Source: Thiodiazotropha sp050305635 (GTDB lineage Bacteria; Pseudomonadota; Gammaproteobacteria; Chromatiales; Chromatiaceae). From it: a stretch of DNA of 64,000 bases. The stretch's first letter is position 1; every line of letters starts with the position of its first letter. The position numbers were made by a program, and so were the translations under genes. This document shows positions 54,659 through 63,433 of this stretch, one piece after another. The DNA is taken from positions 1 through 64,000 of the forward strand of contig JBNLFS010000050.1 in assembly GCA_050305635.1 (NCBI GenBank). Direction: 5' to 3'. The notes under the pieces are model-generated. The model did not search any database. It was given only the letters and a program-made list of their open reading frames with translations, and had not been told where the DNA came from.

Positions 54659-55179
54659 TGGACACACGGTCTCTCACCGGTCTGCTACTTGCACTGACGC
54701 TACTCGTATCGGAGGTTCAAGGATCGGGACAATCCGCTCCGCAAACCCGAGCGATGAGCCAAGTGGGCAGCGGCTCCCTGAGCTGGTGGGGTATCCCACT
54801 CTACGAGGCCACTCTGCTGGCCCCCCTGGGTGAATTTCAGGCCGAGGGTCCCTATGCCCTGCAATTGACCTATCGCCGCGCCTTCAGCCGCACCCAACTG
54901 GCCCGGGCCACCCTCGACGAGATCGAGCGGATGCGCGGAACTCGCGGTGACCGGGACCGGTTGATCACACGCTTCGAGGCACTCTTCGACGATGTCTCGC
55001 CCGGTGACCGGCTGCTGGGTGTGCACCTGCCGGGTGAGGCCGCGCTGTTCTACGGGCCTGACGGCTACCTGGGCCGTCTGGAGGATCCGGAACTGGCCGG
55101 CGCCTTCTTCGATATCTGGCTGGCCCCGGACACCCGGGAACCGGAACTGCGCCAGCGTCTGCTGGGAACCGCGCAGTGA
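54658..55179 (+). CDS. exported chalcone-isomerase-like protein
   Basis: 173 residues. Signal peptide (LTGLLLALTLLVSEVQG), then a chalcone isomerase-like fold: SWWGIPLYEATLLAPLGEFQ, YALQLTYRRAFSRTQLARATLDEIERM and GAFFDIWLAPDTREPELRQRLLG. Plant-type catalytic residues are not evident, so it may bind a fatty acid rather than a chalcone. ATG overlaps the cfa stop. Confidence 0.85.
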   Translation: MDTRSLTGLLLALTLLVSEVQGSGQSAPQTRAMSQVGSGSLSWWGIPLYEATLLAPLGEFQAEGPYALQLTYRRAFSRTQLARATLDEIERMRGTRGDRDRLITRFEALFDDVSPGDRLLGVHLPGEAALFYGPDGYLGRLEDPELAGAFFDIWLAPDTREPELRQRLLGTAQ

Positions 55180-56429
55180 CCACCCGCCAGTATCTCGCCT
55201 ACGGTTTGCTTGGAATGCCACTGGCCATGGCGGCCCTGCCGGTGTACATCCATACCCCCCGTCTGTACGGGGATGAATTAGAACTTGGGCTGGCCCTGAC
55301 CGGACTGATCCTGTTGCTCGCGCGGATCGTGGACACCCTTCAAGATCCCTGGTTGGGGCGCCTGGCGGATCGGCTGCAGCACGTCCCCGGAGGCAGGTCC
55401 CTGCTGGCGACGGGCGCCACGTTGAGCCTGATGATCGCCTACCTCGCACTGTTCAATCCGCCCCTCGGGGCCGGCACCGGACTGGCGATCTGGTTCGGCC
55501 TGTGCCTGATCCTGGTCTACACCGCCCACAGCGCCCTCAACATCGCCTACCTGGCCTGGGGCGCCAACGCCAGCGACGATAGCCGGGTACGCACCCGACT
55601 GGTGGCTTACCGGGAAGCCTTCTCCATTGCCGGTGTGGTGCTCGCCAGTCTGCTGCCGATGCTGTTCAGCCACTGGTTTCACGCCACCCGGCCCTGGCTG
55701 CTCTTCAGCGGACTGTTTGCCCTGATTCTCGCAGGCTCCGTCTGGGTACTGCTTACGCATGCCCCGACTCCGCGCATCGCTCAGCTCAGCCCATCCGGCA
55801 TGCTGCAGCCTCTCAGTCACGCACCGTTCCGCCGACTCGCCACCCTGTTCCTGCTCAACGGCCTGGCGGTCGCCCTGGCCGGGACCCTGTCCCTGTTCTA
55901 CATTGCGGACGTACTGAAACTTGAGGCATACAGCGGCCTGTTTCTCGCCCTCTATTTCGTCAGCGGCGCCGCATCATTGCCCCTGTGGCTGAAACTCGCG
56001 CAGCGCTTCGGCCGCACCCGGGCCTGGGCGTTGAGCGCCCTGATGGCCATCGCCGGGTTCATCTGGGCCGTGCAACTCGGCCAGGGAGACGCACTGCCCT
56101 ACGCCATCGTCTGCCTGCTCTCCGGTATTGCCCTGGGTGCCGACCTGGCCCTGCCGGCGGCGATCGCGGCGGACATCATCCCGACACCGGAACGGGGCCG
56201 CAGCGCCGGCTATTTCGGCATCTGGAGCCTGATCAACAAAGGCGTGCTGGCTCTGGCGGCCGGTTTGGGCCTGCCGCTGCTGGCCGGATTCGGCTATCAG
56301 CCCGGGGGGTCCGATGGGTTGCTGGCTCTGGCCCTGTTCTATGCAGGCCTACCCTGTTTCATCAAGCTGATCACCGCCGTACTGCTGGTTCGCTGGCGAC
56401 GCTCACTGGAGGTTGGATATGTCATATAA
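55176..56429 (+). CDS. MFS transporter (GPH-like)
   Basis: 417 residues, GTG start overlapping the previous stop (GTGA). Twelve predicted helices; early motif LLLARIVDTLQDPWLGRLADR matches the DPxxGxxxDR loop of the glycoside-pentoside-hexuronide:cation symporter branch. MFS genes of this type accompany DUF1365/cfa clusters; the cargo is unknown and may be a lipid or lysophospholipid. Overlaps the DUF3833 gene. Confidence 0.88.
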   Translation: MTTRQYLAYGLLGMPLAMAALPVYIHTPRLYGDELELGLALTGLILLLARIVDTLQDPWLGRLADRLQHVPGGRSLLATGATLSLMIAYLALFNPPLGAGTGLAIWFGLCLILVYTAHSALNIAYLAWGANASDDSRVRTRLVAYREAFSIAGVVLASLLPMLFSHWFHATRPWLLFSGLFALILAGSVWVLLTHAPTPRIAQLSPSGMLQPLSHAPFRRLATLFLLNGLAVALAGTLSLFYIADVLKLEAYSGLFLALYFVSGAASLPLWLKLAQRFGRTRAWALSALMAIAGFIWAVQLGQGDALPYAIVCLLSGIALGADLALPAAIAADIIPTPERGRSAGYFGIWSLINKGVLALAAGLGLPLLAGFGYQPGGSDGLLALALFYAGLPCFIKLITAVLLVRWRRSLEVGYVI

Positions 56430-56949
56430 GCACCTGTTTCTGCTCAGCGCACTGACCCTGACCGGTTGCTCCGGGATCGAGGTCAGCCGTTACCAGACGG
56501 AACGCCCCGAGCTGCGTCTCGAGGATTATTTCAACGGCACCCTGGACGGCTGGGGGCAGTTCCAGAAACGGGACGGCAGCGTGGTGAAGCGTTTCAAGGT
56601 CCGGGTGGAGGCCCATTGGGAGGGTGACCGGGGCATCCTCGACGAACACTTCGAATACAGCGACGGCACCCGGCAACAACGGATCTGGACCCTCAACCGG
56701 CTTCCCGGCGGACACTACAGCGGGACCGCGGATGACGTGGTAGGCACCGCGTCCGGCCAGGTCTCCGGCAATGCCCTGCACTGGACCTATACCCTGCAGC
56801 TCCCGGTGGGCGAAAAGGTCTACGACGTAAACTTCGATGACTGGATGTACCTGCAGGATGACGGGGTGCTGATCAACCGCTCAGTGATGAAAAAATTCGG
56901 TTTCCGCCTCGGCGAAGTGACCCTGTTCTTCCAGAGACGCCCGCAATGA
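56419..56949 (+). CDS. DUF3833 lipoprotein
   Basis: 176 residues from the ATG at 56419 (GGAGG six bases upstream; an in-frame TTG at 56413 overlaps that site). Lipobox LTLTGC with Cys17. DUF3833 features: LEDYFNGTLDGWGQFQKRDGSVVKRFKV and DEHFEYSDGTRQQRIWTL, then a beta-rich C-terminus. Function unknown; part of the same conserved cluster. Confidence 0.9.
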   Translation: MSYKHLFLLSALTLTGCSGIEVSRYQTERPELRLEDYFNGTLDGWGQFQKRDGSVVKRFKVRVEAHWEGDRGILDEHFEYSDGTRQQRIWTLNRLPGGHYSGTADDVVGTASGQVSGNALHWTYTLQLPVGEKVYDVNFDDWMYLQDDGVLINRSVMKKFGFRLGEVTLFFQRRPQ

Positions 56950-57713
56950 GTCTCAATCCCCGACTCGAGGCGTGGCAGGACCAACGGGTGTGGATCATCG
57001 GTGCGAGCAGCGGCATAGGCGCCGCACTCGCGGACCAGTTGCGGTTGCGTGGCGCCCGTCTGGCGCTCAGTGCAAGGCGGGAGGAAACCCTGCGGGCAGT
57101 CGCCGGGGCCGATGACCGGGTGCTGCCCCTGGATGTGAGCGACCACCAGGCGATGGTCCAGGCACATCGGCAACTGCTCGACGAGTGGGGCGGCATCGAC
57201 CTGGTCATCTACTCCGCCGGTATCTACATACCCATGCGCAGCTGGGACCTGGATCTGGCGCAAATTGAACAGGGCATGAAGATCAATCTGGGAGGGGTCT
57301 ATCACCTCATCTCCCGGGTCGTCCCCCACTTCCTGATGCGCGGCTCCGGGGGCCTCTGCCTGGTGGCCAGCGTGGCGGGTTACACCGGGCTGCCCAAGGC
57401 CCTGGCCTACGGTCCTTTCAAGGCCGCCCTGATCAACCTGGCGGAGATCCTCTATGCCGACCTGGCGCCCAGGGGCATCGGTGTCTATCTGGTCAATCCC
57501 GGTTTCGTCGAGACCCGGATGACCGCACAGAACGACTTCCACATGCCGGCACTGATCAGCGCGGATGAAGCGGCCCGCGCGATCATAAAGGGGCTATCCA
57601 AGGGTCGCTTCGAGATAGACTTTCCCAGGCGTTTCTCCTGGTGGCTGAAACGTCTGAGCCGGCTGCCGGATACCTTGCGTCTGAGTCTCATGACCCGGGT
57701 GGCCCGCTCATGA
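56946..57713 (+). CDS. SDR family oxidoreductase
   Basis: 255 residues; Rossmann motif GASSGIGAALADQL near 19, YSAG near 88 in place of NNAG, catalytic region SVAGYTGLPKALAYGPFKAAL (Tyr-x3-Lys) near 150. NAD(P)-dependent; substrate unknown, perhaps a modified fatty acyl group given the neighbours. Overlaps both flanking genes by 4 bp. Confidence 0.9.
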   Translation: MSLNPRLEAWQDQRVWIIGASSGIGAALADQLRLRGARLALSARREETLRAVAGADDRVLPLDVSDHQAMVQAHRQLLDEWGGIDLVIYSAGIYIPMRSWDLDLAQIEQGMKINLGGVYHLISRVVPHFLMRGSGGLCLVASVAGYTGLPKALAYGPFKAALINLAEILYADLAPRGIGVYLVNPGFVETRMTAQNDFHMPALISADEAARAIIKGLSKGRFEIDFPRRFSWWLKRLSRLPDTLRLSLMTRVARS

Positions 57714-58138
57714 AACTCGAACCGCTGATTGATTGGTACCAGGGGCTCACCCCCGGACGACTGGATGAGATCGGCACACTCTACACTGAGCTGGCCGAGT
57801 TTCAGGATCCGTTCAACAAGGTGCAGGGAGTTCCCGCCATCCGGGGCATCTTTCAACACATGTTCGACACCACGGAGTCACCAGCTTTCGAGGTTCTGGA
57901 CCGGCAGATCGACGGGGCCATTGTATGGCTCACCTGGCGATTCAGCTTCGGACTCAAGGGACGTGCGATTACCGTCGAAGGCACGAGCCGGCTACATTTC
58001 GGCCGGGATGGCCGGGTCGATTCGCACCGGGACTACTGGGACGCCCTGGATATTTTCCAGCAGCTGCCCCTGCTGAGTACAATAGTCACCCTCATGAAGC
58101 GGCGACTTGCCGCGCCGCTGGATGGCCCGGGAGCATAG
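57710..58138 (+). CDS. SnoaL/NTF2-like protein
   Basis: 142 residues from the ATG at 57710, which overlaps the SDR stop (ATGA). Cone-shaped NTF2-like fold: YTELAEFQDPFNKVQGVPAIRGIFQHMF near 25, ITVEGTSRLHFGRDGRVDSHRDYWDALDIF near 85. The His/Asp pattern is that of SnoaL-like cyclases or isomerases or binding proteins. Function in the cluster unknown. Confidence 0.88.
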   Translation: MKLEPLIDWYQGLTPGRLDEIGTLYTELAEFQDPFNKVQGVPAIRGIFQHMFDTTESPAFEVLDRQIDGAIVWLTWRFSFGLKGRAITVEGTSRLHFGRDGRVDSHRDYWDALDIFQQLPLLSTIVTLMKRRLAAPLDGPGA

Positions 58139-58148
58139 CCAGGAACCC

Positions 58149-59024
58149 ATGAACGCAAATCTCAGTATCAGTGACGTTTCGCGCATCGCAGGCATCCCCA
58201 AGGATCTGCTGCGCATGTGGGAGCGTCGCTACGCTTACCCCAAACCCGAACGGGACGACAATGGCGACCGGGTCTACTCTCAGGAGCAGCTGGACAAGCT
58301 GATCCTAATTCGCCAACTGATCGATCAGGGAAAGCGCCCCGGCAAGCTGATAAAAATGGCGCTGCCGGAACTCAATGAACTGCTCAGGGACAACCCGTCC
58401 GAGGTGGATTTCAATCAGATGAGCGTGATGCTCAAATCCGGGCAGGCATCGGAACTGCGCGGCGCCCTGACGCAACAGCTCAAGACCCGGGGGTTACGGG
58501 CCTTCATCCACCAGGTGATGGTGCCCGCCAATCGCAGGGTGGGCGAGGCCTGGAAAGAGGGTGAGCTGGAAATCCATGAAGAACACCTCTACACGGAGAT
58601 GATCAGCACCCTGATCCGCCAGTCCCTGGTCGAATCCCAGATCGAACACGGGATACCGAGGGTCATGCTGACCACCTTACCCGGGGAGCAGCACGGGCTC
58701 GGACTTCTGATGGTGGAGGCGCTGCTGCGACTCGGTGGCGCCGAGGTGATTCCGTTCGGTATCGAGATGCCGTTCAGGGACATCATCGAAGCTGCGGAAA
58801 CCCACCAGGTGGATATCATCGGCCTCTCTTTCAGCGCCTACTTCAAGCGGGATGATGCCCTGGTGATGCTGAGTGGACTGCGCCAGATGGTGAACCCGGC
58901 CATCCAAATCTGGGTGGGCGGAGACGCTTTTCACTCCGACACCCCGATGCCGGAGGGCATCACCCTGTTGCAGGACCTCTACGAGGTGGAGCGAAACCTG
59001 GCCCGCTGGCAGGGCCGATCCTAG
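58149..59024 (+). CDS. litR: MerR-family B12-binding regulator (CarH/LitR type photosensor)
   Basis: 291 residues. N-terminal MerR helix-turn-helix (ISDVSRIAGIPKDLLRMWERRYAYPKP, about 6-32). The C-terminus carries the whole cobalamin photoreceptor signature: W135-x9-E145-H146 in the helical cap, E180-x-H182-x2-G185 (lower-axial His), x41 to S227, and G257-G258 27 residues after S229. In CarH/LitR, adenosylcobalamin holds a DNA-binding oligomer in the dark and light breaks it. So this protein probably represses its own operon in the dark. It is last of nine co-directed genes. Confidence 0.92.
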   Translation: MNANLSISDVSRIAGIPKDLLRMWERRYAYPKPERDDNGDRVYSQEQLDKLILIRQLIDQGKRPGKLIKMALPELNELLRDNPSEVDFNQMSVMLKSGQASELRGALTQQLKTRGLRAFIHQVMVPANRRVGEAWKEGELEIHEEHLYTEMISTLIRQSLVESQIEHGIPRVMLTTLPGEQHGLGLLMVEALLRLGGAEVIPFGIEMPFRDIIEAAETHQVDIIGLSFSAYFKRDDALVMLSGLRQMVNPAIQIWVGGDAFHSDTPMPEGITLLQDLYEVERNLARWQGRS

Positions 59025-59441
59025 TGTCGTGACCCATTCCCTAACCAGGAACCGATTCCAAGTGGTGGAATTCATCACTCAGCGGGTCCCCGGAAGAGTC
59101 AGCAACACCGTGCTGCATGGATCTCCACAAATGGGGATATGTGGAGCGCCGGGAACGTTTCGTATTGTCCCGTAGTGCTGCGCATTCCGCCGGATCCCGG
59201 GTTCCACTTCGTTTCACCCGGGCTACGGGATGTTCGCGCCTCTTGAGATTCCCGTATATCCCGAGCAACGTAGCCCGGGTGCAGCGGAGCGCAACCCGGG
59301 AACCCCCCTCCGGAGCACCCCTCCGTAGAACCGGGCCTGGCTGTTTAAGCGCAGCAAGTTCCACACCCGCGTTTTTTTGAGAGCATCGCAGCGCTCCCCG
59401 CCGGGGCGGGACAGCTGGGCGTCCATTCTTTTCACCCCATT
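59025..59441. other. gap between regulator and alanine symporter
   Basis: 417 bp between convergent genes; no gene. It contains the 31-bp inverted repeat pair at 59196-59300. No U-tract terminator found. Confidence 0.55.
59196..59300. repeat. 31-bp GTAGCCCGGGTG element in inverted pair
   Basis: Copies at 59196-59226 (minus orientation) and 59270-59300 (plus orientation) share GTAGCCCGGGTG at one end and AACCCGGG at the other, with a variable AGCG-rich middle. Each is itself palindromic. Similar short elements are scattered between genes of many bacteria. Confidence 0.75.
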
Positions 59442-60791
59442 TCAACGATCCTTGAAATACTCCCGGGTCAACTGCACCACTACCGGACTGAGCATCAACA
59501 GGGCCACCAGATTGGGAATCGCCATCAGGGCGTTCAGGGTGTCCGCGATCAGCCAGACGAAATCGAGCTGATCCTGGGCCATGGCGCCGACCGGAATCAT
59601 CAACACCCAAAGCACCCGGAACGGAGTGATCGCCTTGACCCCGACCAGGTACTCCACGCAGCGCTCGCTGTAGACGCTCCAGCCGAGGATGGTGGTAAAG
59701 GCAAAGATCGCCAGACCGAAACTGACGATGTAGCTGCCCACCCCGGGCAGGGCCATTTCGAACGCGGACGACGAGAGGGATGCGCCGGTCTCACCGCTGG
59801 TCCAGGCGCCGGTCACCACGATCGCCAGGCCGGTCACCGAGCAGACGATCAGGGTATCGATAAAGGTACCCAACATGGCCACCGTACCCTGACGCACCGG
59901 ACTGTCGGTGGCGGCCGAGGCATGGGCGATGGGCGCACTGCCCAGGCCCGCCTCGTTGGAGAAGACACCCCGCGCCACACCGAAACGGATCGCCGCCCAG
60001 ACGGCGGCGCCGGCAAATCCGCCGGTCGCCGCGGTGGGGGTAAAGGCATGCTGCACAATCTGCACAATGGCACCCGGGATATCGCCCAGATGCAATATCA
60101 GCACGACACCACCACCCAGCAGGTAGGCGATCGCCATGAAGGGCACCAGCTTACCCGCCACTTCGGCAATCCGCCGGATGCCACCGATCAGAACCAGTCC
60201 AGCGAGCACCGCCATGACGATACCGGTCAGCATCGGCGGAATGCCCAACTGTTCGTGATCCATCAGGGCATGCGCAACCGAGTTGGCCTGTACCGTGTTG
60301 CCGATACCGAAACCCGCCAGCGCACCGAACACCGCGAACAGGGTACCCAGCCAGGTCCAGGAACTGCCCAGACCGTTCTTGATGTAGTACATGGGCCCGC
60401 CGACATGGTTACCGTTTTCATCCACCTCTCGATAGCGAACCGCAAGCACCGCCTCGGCATACTTGGTAGCCATGCCCACCAGGGCGGTGCACCACATCCA
60501 GAACAGGGCTCCCGGACCACCCATGGCGATGGCGGTGGCGACACCGGCGATGTTGCCGGTACCGATGGTGGCGGAGAGCGAGGTCATGAGGGCGTTGAAC
60601 GGACTGATTTCCCCTTCACCCCGGCCCTCGCGTCCGCGCCATAACATGCGGAAACCGTAACCCAGACGCGCCAGCGGCATGGCATTGAGTCGAATCATCA
60701 GAAACAGGCCGGTTCCAAGAATCAGAACCAGCATCAAGGGTCCCCAGACGATTCCGTTCAACCCACTGATCAGATTGGTGACAAACTCCAC
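59442..60791 (-). CDS. sodium:alanine symporter (AGCS family)
   Basis: 449 residues, about eleven helices. AGCS signatures: NAMPLARLGYGFRMLWRG, SATIGTGNIAGVATAIAMGGPGALFWMW (sodium/substrate loop, near 73), VGGPMYYIKNG near 130 and GVFSNEAGLGSAPIAHASA near 275. Imports alanine or glycine with Na+. The Na+ coupling suits a marine or saline habitat. Minus strand, single gene. Confidence 0.95.
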   Translation of the reverse strand: MEFVTNLISGLNGIVWGPLMLVLILGTGLFLMIRLNAMPLARLGYGFRMLWRGREGRGEGEISPFNALMTSLSATIGTGNIAGVATAIAMGGPGALFWMWCTALVGMATKYAEAVLAVRYREVDENGNHVGGPMYYIKNGLGSSWTWLGTLFAVFGALAGFGIGNTVQANSVAHALMDHEQLGIPPMLTGIVMAVLAGLVLIGGIRRIAEVAGKLVPFMAIAYLLGGGVVLILHLGDIPGAIVQIVQHAFTPTAATGGFAGAAVWAAIRFGVARGVFSNEAGLGSAPIAHASAATDSPVRQGTVAMLGTFIDTLIVCSVTGLAIVVTGAWTSGETGASLSSSAFEMALPGVGSYIVSFGLAIFAFTTILGWSVYSERCVEYLVGVKAITPFRVLWVLMIPVGAMAQDQLDFVWLIADTLNALMAIPNLVALLMLSPVVVQLTREYFKDR

Positions 60792-61038
60792 GTGCTATCC
60801 CCCTTATTGGTTTTATGCTTTTCCGCACGATAATGGCTAGATCGCGCGACATCAAGCAAACCTCGCTCAGTGGGGGGGTACGTCTTCCCATCGGATTGCG
60901 CCGGTGACAGGGAGGCAGAGCCGGTCTGAAAGCATTTGAAATCAGGCAGGCACTCAGACAGGGACCCATCAATCAGCCGGACCGGTTGATAAAACTGATC
61001 GGAATTTCCCCTTCAAAATCAGCCCTGCTCAATCCGGT

Positions 61039-61121
61039 GGTAGGTCGGGTTAGCGCAGCGTAACCCGACGAACAGCGTTATTCCCTTCATTTCGGTTTAC
61101 GCTGCGCTAACCCGACCTACC
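61039..61121. repeat. 25-bp perfect inverted repeat with 33-bp spacer
   Basis: Left arm 61039-61063 begins GGTAGGTCGGGTTAGCGCAG; right arm 61097-61121 is its exact complement and ends CTAACCCGACCTACC. It would form a long hairpin in RNA or a cruciform. The GTAGGTCGGGTTAGCG word is a known dispersed intergenic type. Confidence 0.85.
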
Positions 61122-61159
61122 GTTAGTACCCGCGCACGACCTAACCCGAATCGTAAATC

Positions 61160-61199
61160 CCCTCGCCCCTTGCGGGAGAGGGCCAGGGAGAGGGGGACC
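61160..61199. repeat. CCCTCGCCCC...GGGAGAGGG palindromic repeat
   Basis: CCCCTCGCCCCTTGCGGGAG is followed by AGGGCCAGGGAGAGGGG, giving an imperfect stem. Related to the palindrome at 10770. Confidence 0.55.
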
Positions 61200-61489
61200 C
61201 GATAACCCTGAGCGTAGCGAACTTCTCAACGCAACCCTCAGCCCCACGCAACGGTTATGGCAACGGCCACTTTACTGGCTGAGCATCAAGGGTTAACAAG
61301 AAACCGATTGCCAAACAACCCATCCTGTGACATTTTCAGATTCCCACCGAGGTGGACATAGAAACAGCCGCTGAAAACAGAGAAGGCTGCCATAAAATAC
61401 CCAGGATTAACGACTCGCCCGTCTTTCCCTGATCAGACCCGGCATCCTCGCAACTAAAAAAACAACCTAAAATCTGTCACAATCTCCCG

Positions 61490-62347
61490 ATGAACAAATC
61501 CCGGTTCGGCCAATCACTCGCCACACTTCTGTTCGGTCTGTCCGTCGCCCTCTCAAACGGGTGTGTATCGTTGGGCACCGACCGTTTGGCCGCCAGCCTG
61601 TCCCAGGCCATGCTCGAGCAGACCGACCCGGAGATCGTCCGTCAGGGAGCCCCCTCCTATCTGCTGCTGATCGACTCCCTGATTGCGGACAGTCCGGACG
61701 ACAAACCACTGCTGTACGCCGGTGCACGCCTCTACGGCGCCTATGCCGGTGGCCTGGTGGAAGATTCCAGGCGACGCAAGATCCTCACCGACAAGGCGCT
61801 GGACTATGCCAAACGCGGTTTCTGCCAAACCGAGACCCGGATCTGCGATAATCTCAAGCAACCCTTTGAGCGCTTCGCTGAAACCCTCAACCAGAGTGAT
61901 TCCGATGACCTGGAGGGTCTCTACCTGTATGCCGCCAGCTGGGCGGGCTGGATCCAGGCCCACAGCGACGACTGGAACGCGGTGGCGGAATTGGCCAAGG
62001 TGGAGGCCATGTTGGAACGGGTCGTGCGGCAGGATCCTGGATACGAGAGCGGCCGCGCGCAACTCTATCTCGGAGTCATCAACAGCCAGATCCCCCCAGC
62101 CCTGGGCGGCCGTCCCGAAATCGGCAAGACCCATTTCGAACAGGCCATTGCCTACTCATCGGGTAAGGACCTGATGGCCAAACTGGAATACGCTCGACAC
62201 TATGCCCGTCTGGTTTTTGATAAAACCCTCCACGACCGACTGCTCAACGAGGTGATCGAAGCCGACCCCCATCAGCCAGGGCTGACCCTAAGCAATATCC
62301 TGGCCCAACAACAAGCCCGCGCGCTGCTGCAGGAAGACTATTTTTGA
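61490..62347 (+). CDS. TRAP-associated TatT lipoprotein
   Basis: 285 residues; lipobox LSNGC with Cys25. The rest is all-helical with TPR-like repeats (YAGARLYGAYAGGLVEDSRRRKILTDKALDYAKRGFC, and YESGRAQLYLGVINSQIPPALGGRPEIGKTHFEQAI). This matches TatT (Tp0956 of Treponema), which forms a trimer docking to the TRAP substrate-binding protein encoded next. Likely helps deliver a hydrophobic or organic-acid ligand. Confidence 0.88.
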   Translation: MNKSRFGQSLATLLFGLSVALSNGCVSLGTDRLAASLSQAMLEQTDPEIVRQGAPSYLLLIDSLIADSPDDKPLLYAGARLYGAYAGGLVEDSRRRKILTDKALDYAKRGFCQTETRICDNLKQPFERFAETLNQSDSDDLEGLYLYAASWAGWIQAHSDDWNAVAELAKVEAMLERVVRQDPGYESGRAQLYLGVINSQIPPALGGRPEIGKTHFEQAIAYSSGKDLMAKLEYARHYARLVFDKTLHDRLLNEVIEADPHQPGLTLSNILAQQQARALLQEDYF

Positions 62348-62395
62348 TGCCGCAGTGTGAAGCCACACACCACACCCTTAGCTGATTCCACCACC

Positions 62396-63433
62396 ATGAT
62401 TCTGTCTACACATCGTACAACCCGACTGCTGCGCACTCTGATCCTTGCACTCCTGATGTTCAGCCTGGCCGGAGTCTGCCAGGCAAAAACCGTTCTCAAG
62501 ATCGCCACCCTGGCCCCGGACGGCAGCAGCTGGATGAAGGAGATGCGGGCCGCCGCCGAGTCGATCGAAGCGCAAACCCAGGGACGGGTCAGCATCCGCT
62601 TCTACCCCGGTGGGGTGATGGGCAACGACAACAGCGTGCTGCGCAAGATTCGTATGGGCCAGTTGCAGGGCGGTGCAATCACCGGCGGAGGACTCAGCGC
62701 CATCAACCCGGATTCGCAGACCCTCTCACTGCCGTTTCAATTCCGCAGTCTGGACGAAGTGGACGCGGTGCGAAAGGTCATGGACCAGCAGATCATCGAC
62801 GCCCTGAATACTTCCGGATACATCAGCTTCGGTCTCAGCGAAGGCGGCTTCGCCTACCTGTTTTCCAACAGCCCGGTGAAGACCACTGAAGATATGAAGG
62901 GACTGAAGATCTGGATCCCGGAGGGTGATGAGATCAATGCCAGCATGTTCAGCAAACTGGGTATCACCCCCATACCTCTGCCTTTGACCGACGTGCTCAC
63001 CGGCCTCCAGACCGGCCTCATCGACACCATTGCGAGCGCACCCATCGGCGCCATTGCGCTGCAGTGGTACACCCGGGTGCACTACCTGACCCGGGTTCCC
63101 CTGGCCTACCTTTACGCCACCCTGGTGATCGAGAAGAAGGCCTTCAACAAGCTCAACGACGCCGATCAGGCCCTGGTGAGCGCGACCATGAAGCAGACCT
63201 TCATCACGATCAACCAGCAGAACCGGGAAGACACTAAGGCCGCCCTGTCCGCCCTGCAACAACAGGGGATCACCTTCATCACCCCCACGCCGGAACAGCA
63301 GCAGGCCTGGGAGTCCCATGCGAATGCCACCCTTCAGGCTCTGAAAAAGGCCGGCAAACTGGAGACCAGCGATCTGTTGGACGAGATGCAACACCTGATC
63401 CAGGCACAACGCACGGGCCAAGCCCATCCATGA
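62396..63433 (+). CDS. dctP: TRAP transporter substrate-binding protein (DctP family)
   Basis: 345 residues from the ATG at 62396 (a GTG at 62357 is possible). Signal peptide (LLRTLILALLMFSLAGVCQA), DctP fold with KIATLAPDGSSWMKEMRAAAESIE, GGVMGNDNSVLRKIRMGQLQGGAIT and LKIWIPEGDEINASMFSKLGITPIPLPLTDVLTGLQTGLIDT. The last segment replaces the usual RVPxxP-Arg carboxylate site by WIPEGDE, so the ligand may not be a simple C4-dicarboxylate. Belongs to the TatT/TatP subgroup. Confidence 0.92.
   Translation: MILSTHRTTRLLRTLILALLMFSLAGVCQAKTVLKIATLAPDGSSWMKEMRAAAESIEAQTQGRVSIRFYPGGVMGNDNSVLRKIRMGQLQGGAITGGGLSAINPDSQTLSLPFQFRSLDEVDAVRKVMDQQIIDALNTSGYISFGLSEGGFAYLFSNSPVKTTEDMKGLKIWIPEGDEINASMFSKLGITPIPLPLTDVLTGLQTGLIDTIASAPIGAIALQWYTRVHYLTRVPLAYLYATLVIEKKAFNKLNDADQALVSATMKQTFITINQQNREDTKAALSALQQQGITFITPTPEQQQAWESHANATLQALKKAGKLETSDLLDEMQHLIQAQRTGQAHP

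Larger units (their letters stand above)
60792..61489. other. repeat-rich gap upstream of TRAP operon
   Basis: 698 bp without a gene. It contains the 25-bp perfect inverted repeat (61039-61121) and a CCCCTCGCCCC...GAGAGGG palindromic word (61160-61195). The 120 bp before 61490 are AT-richer and likely hold the TRAP promoter. Confidence 0.6.
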
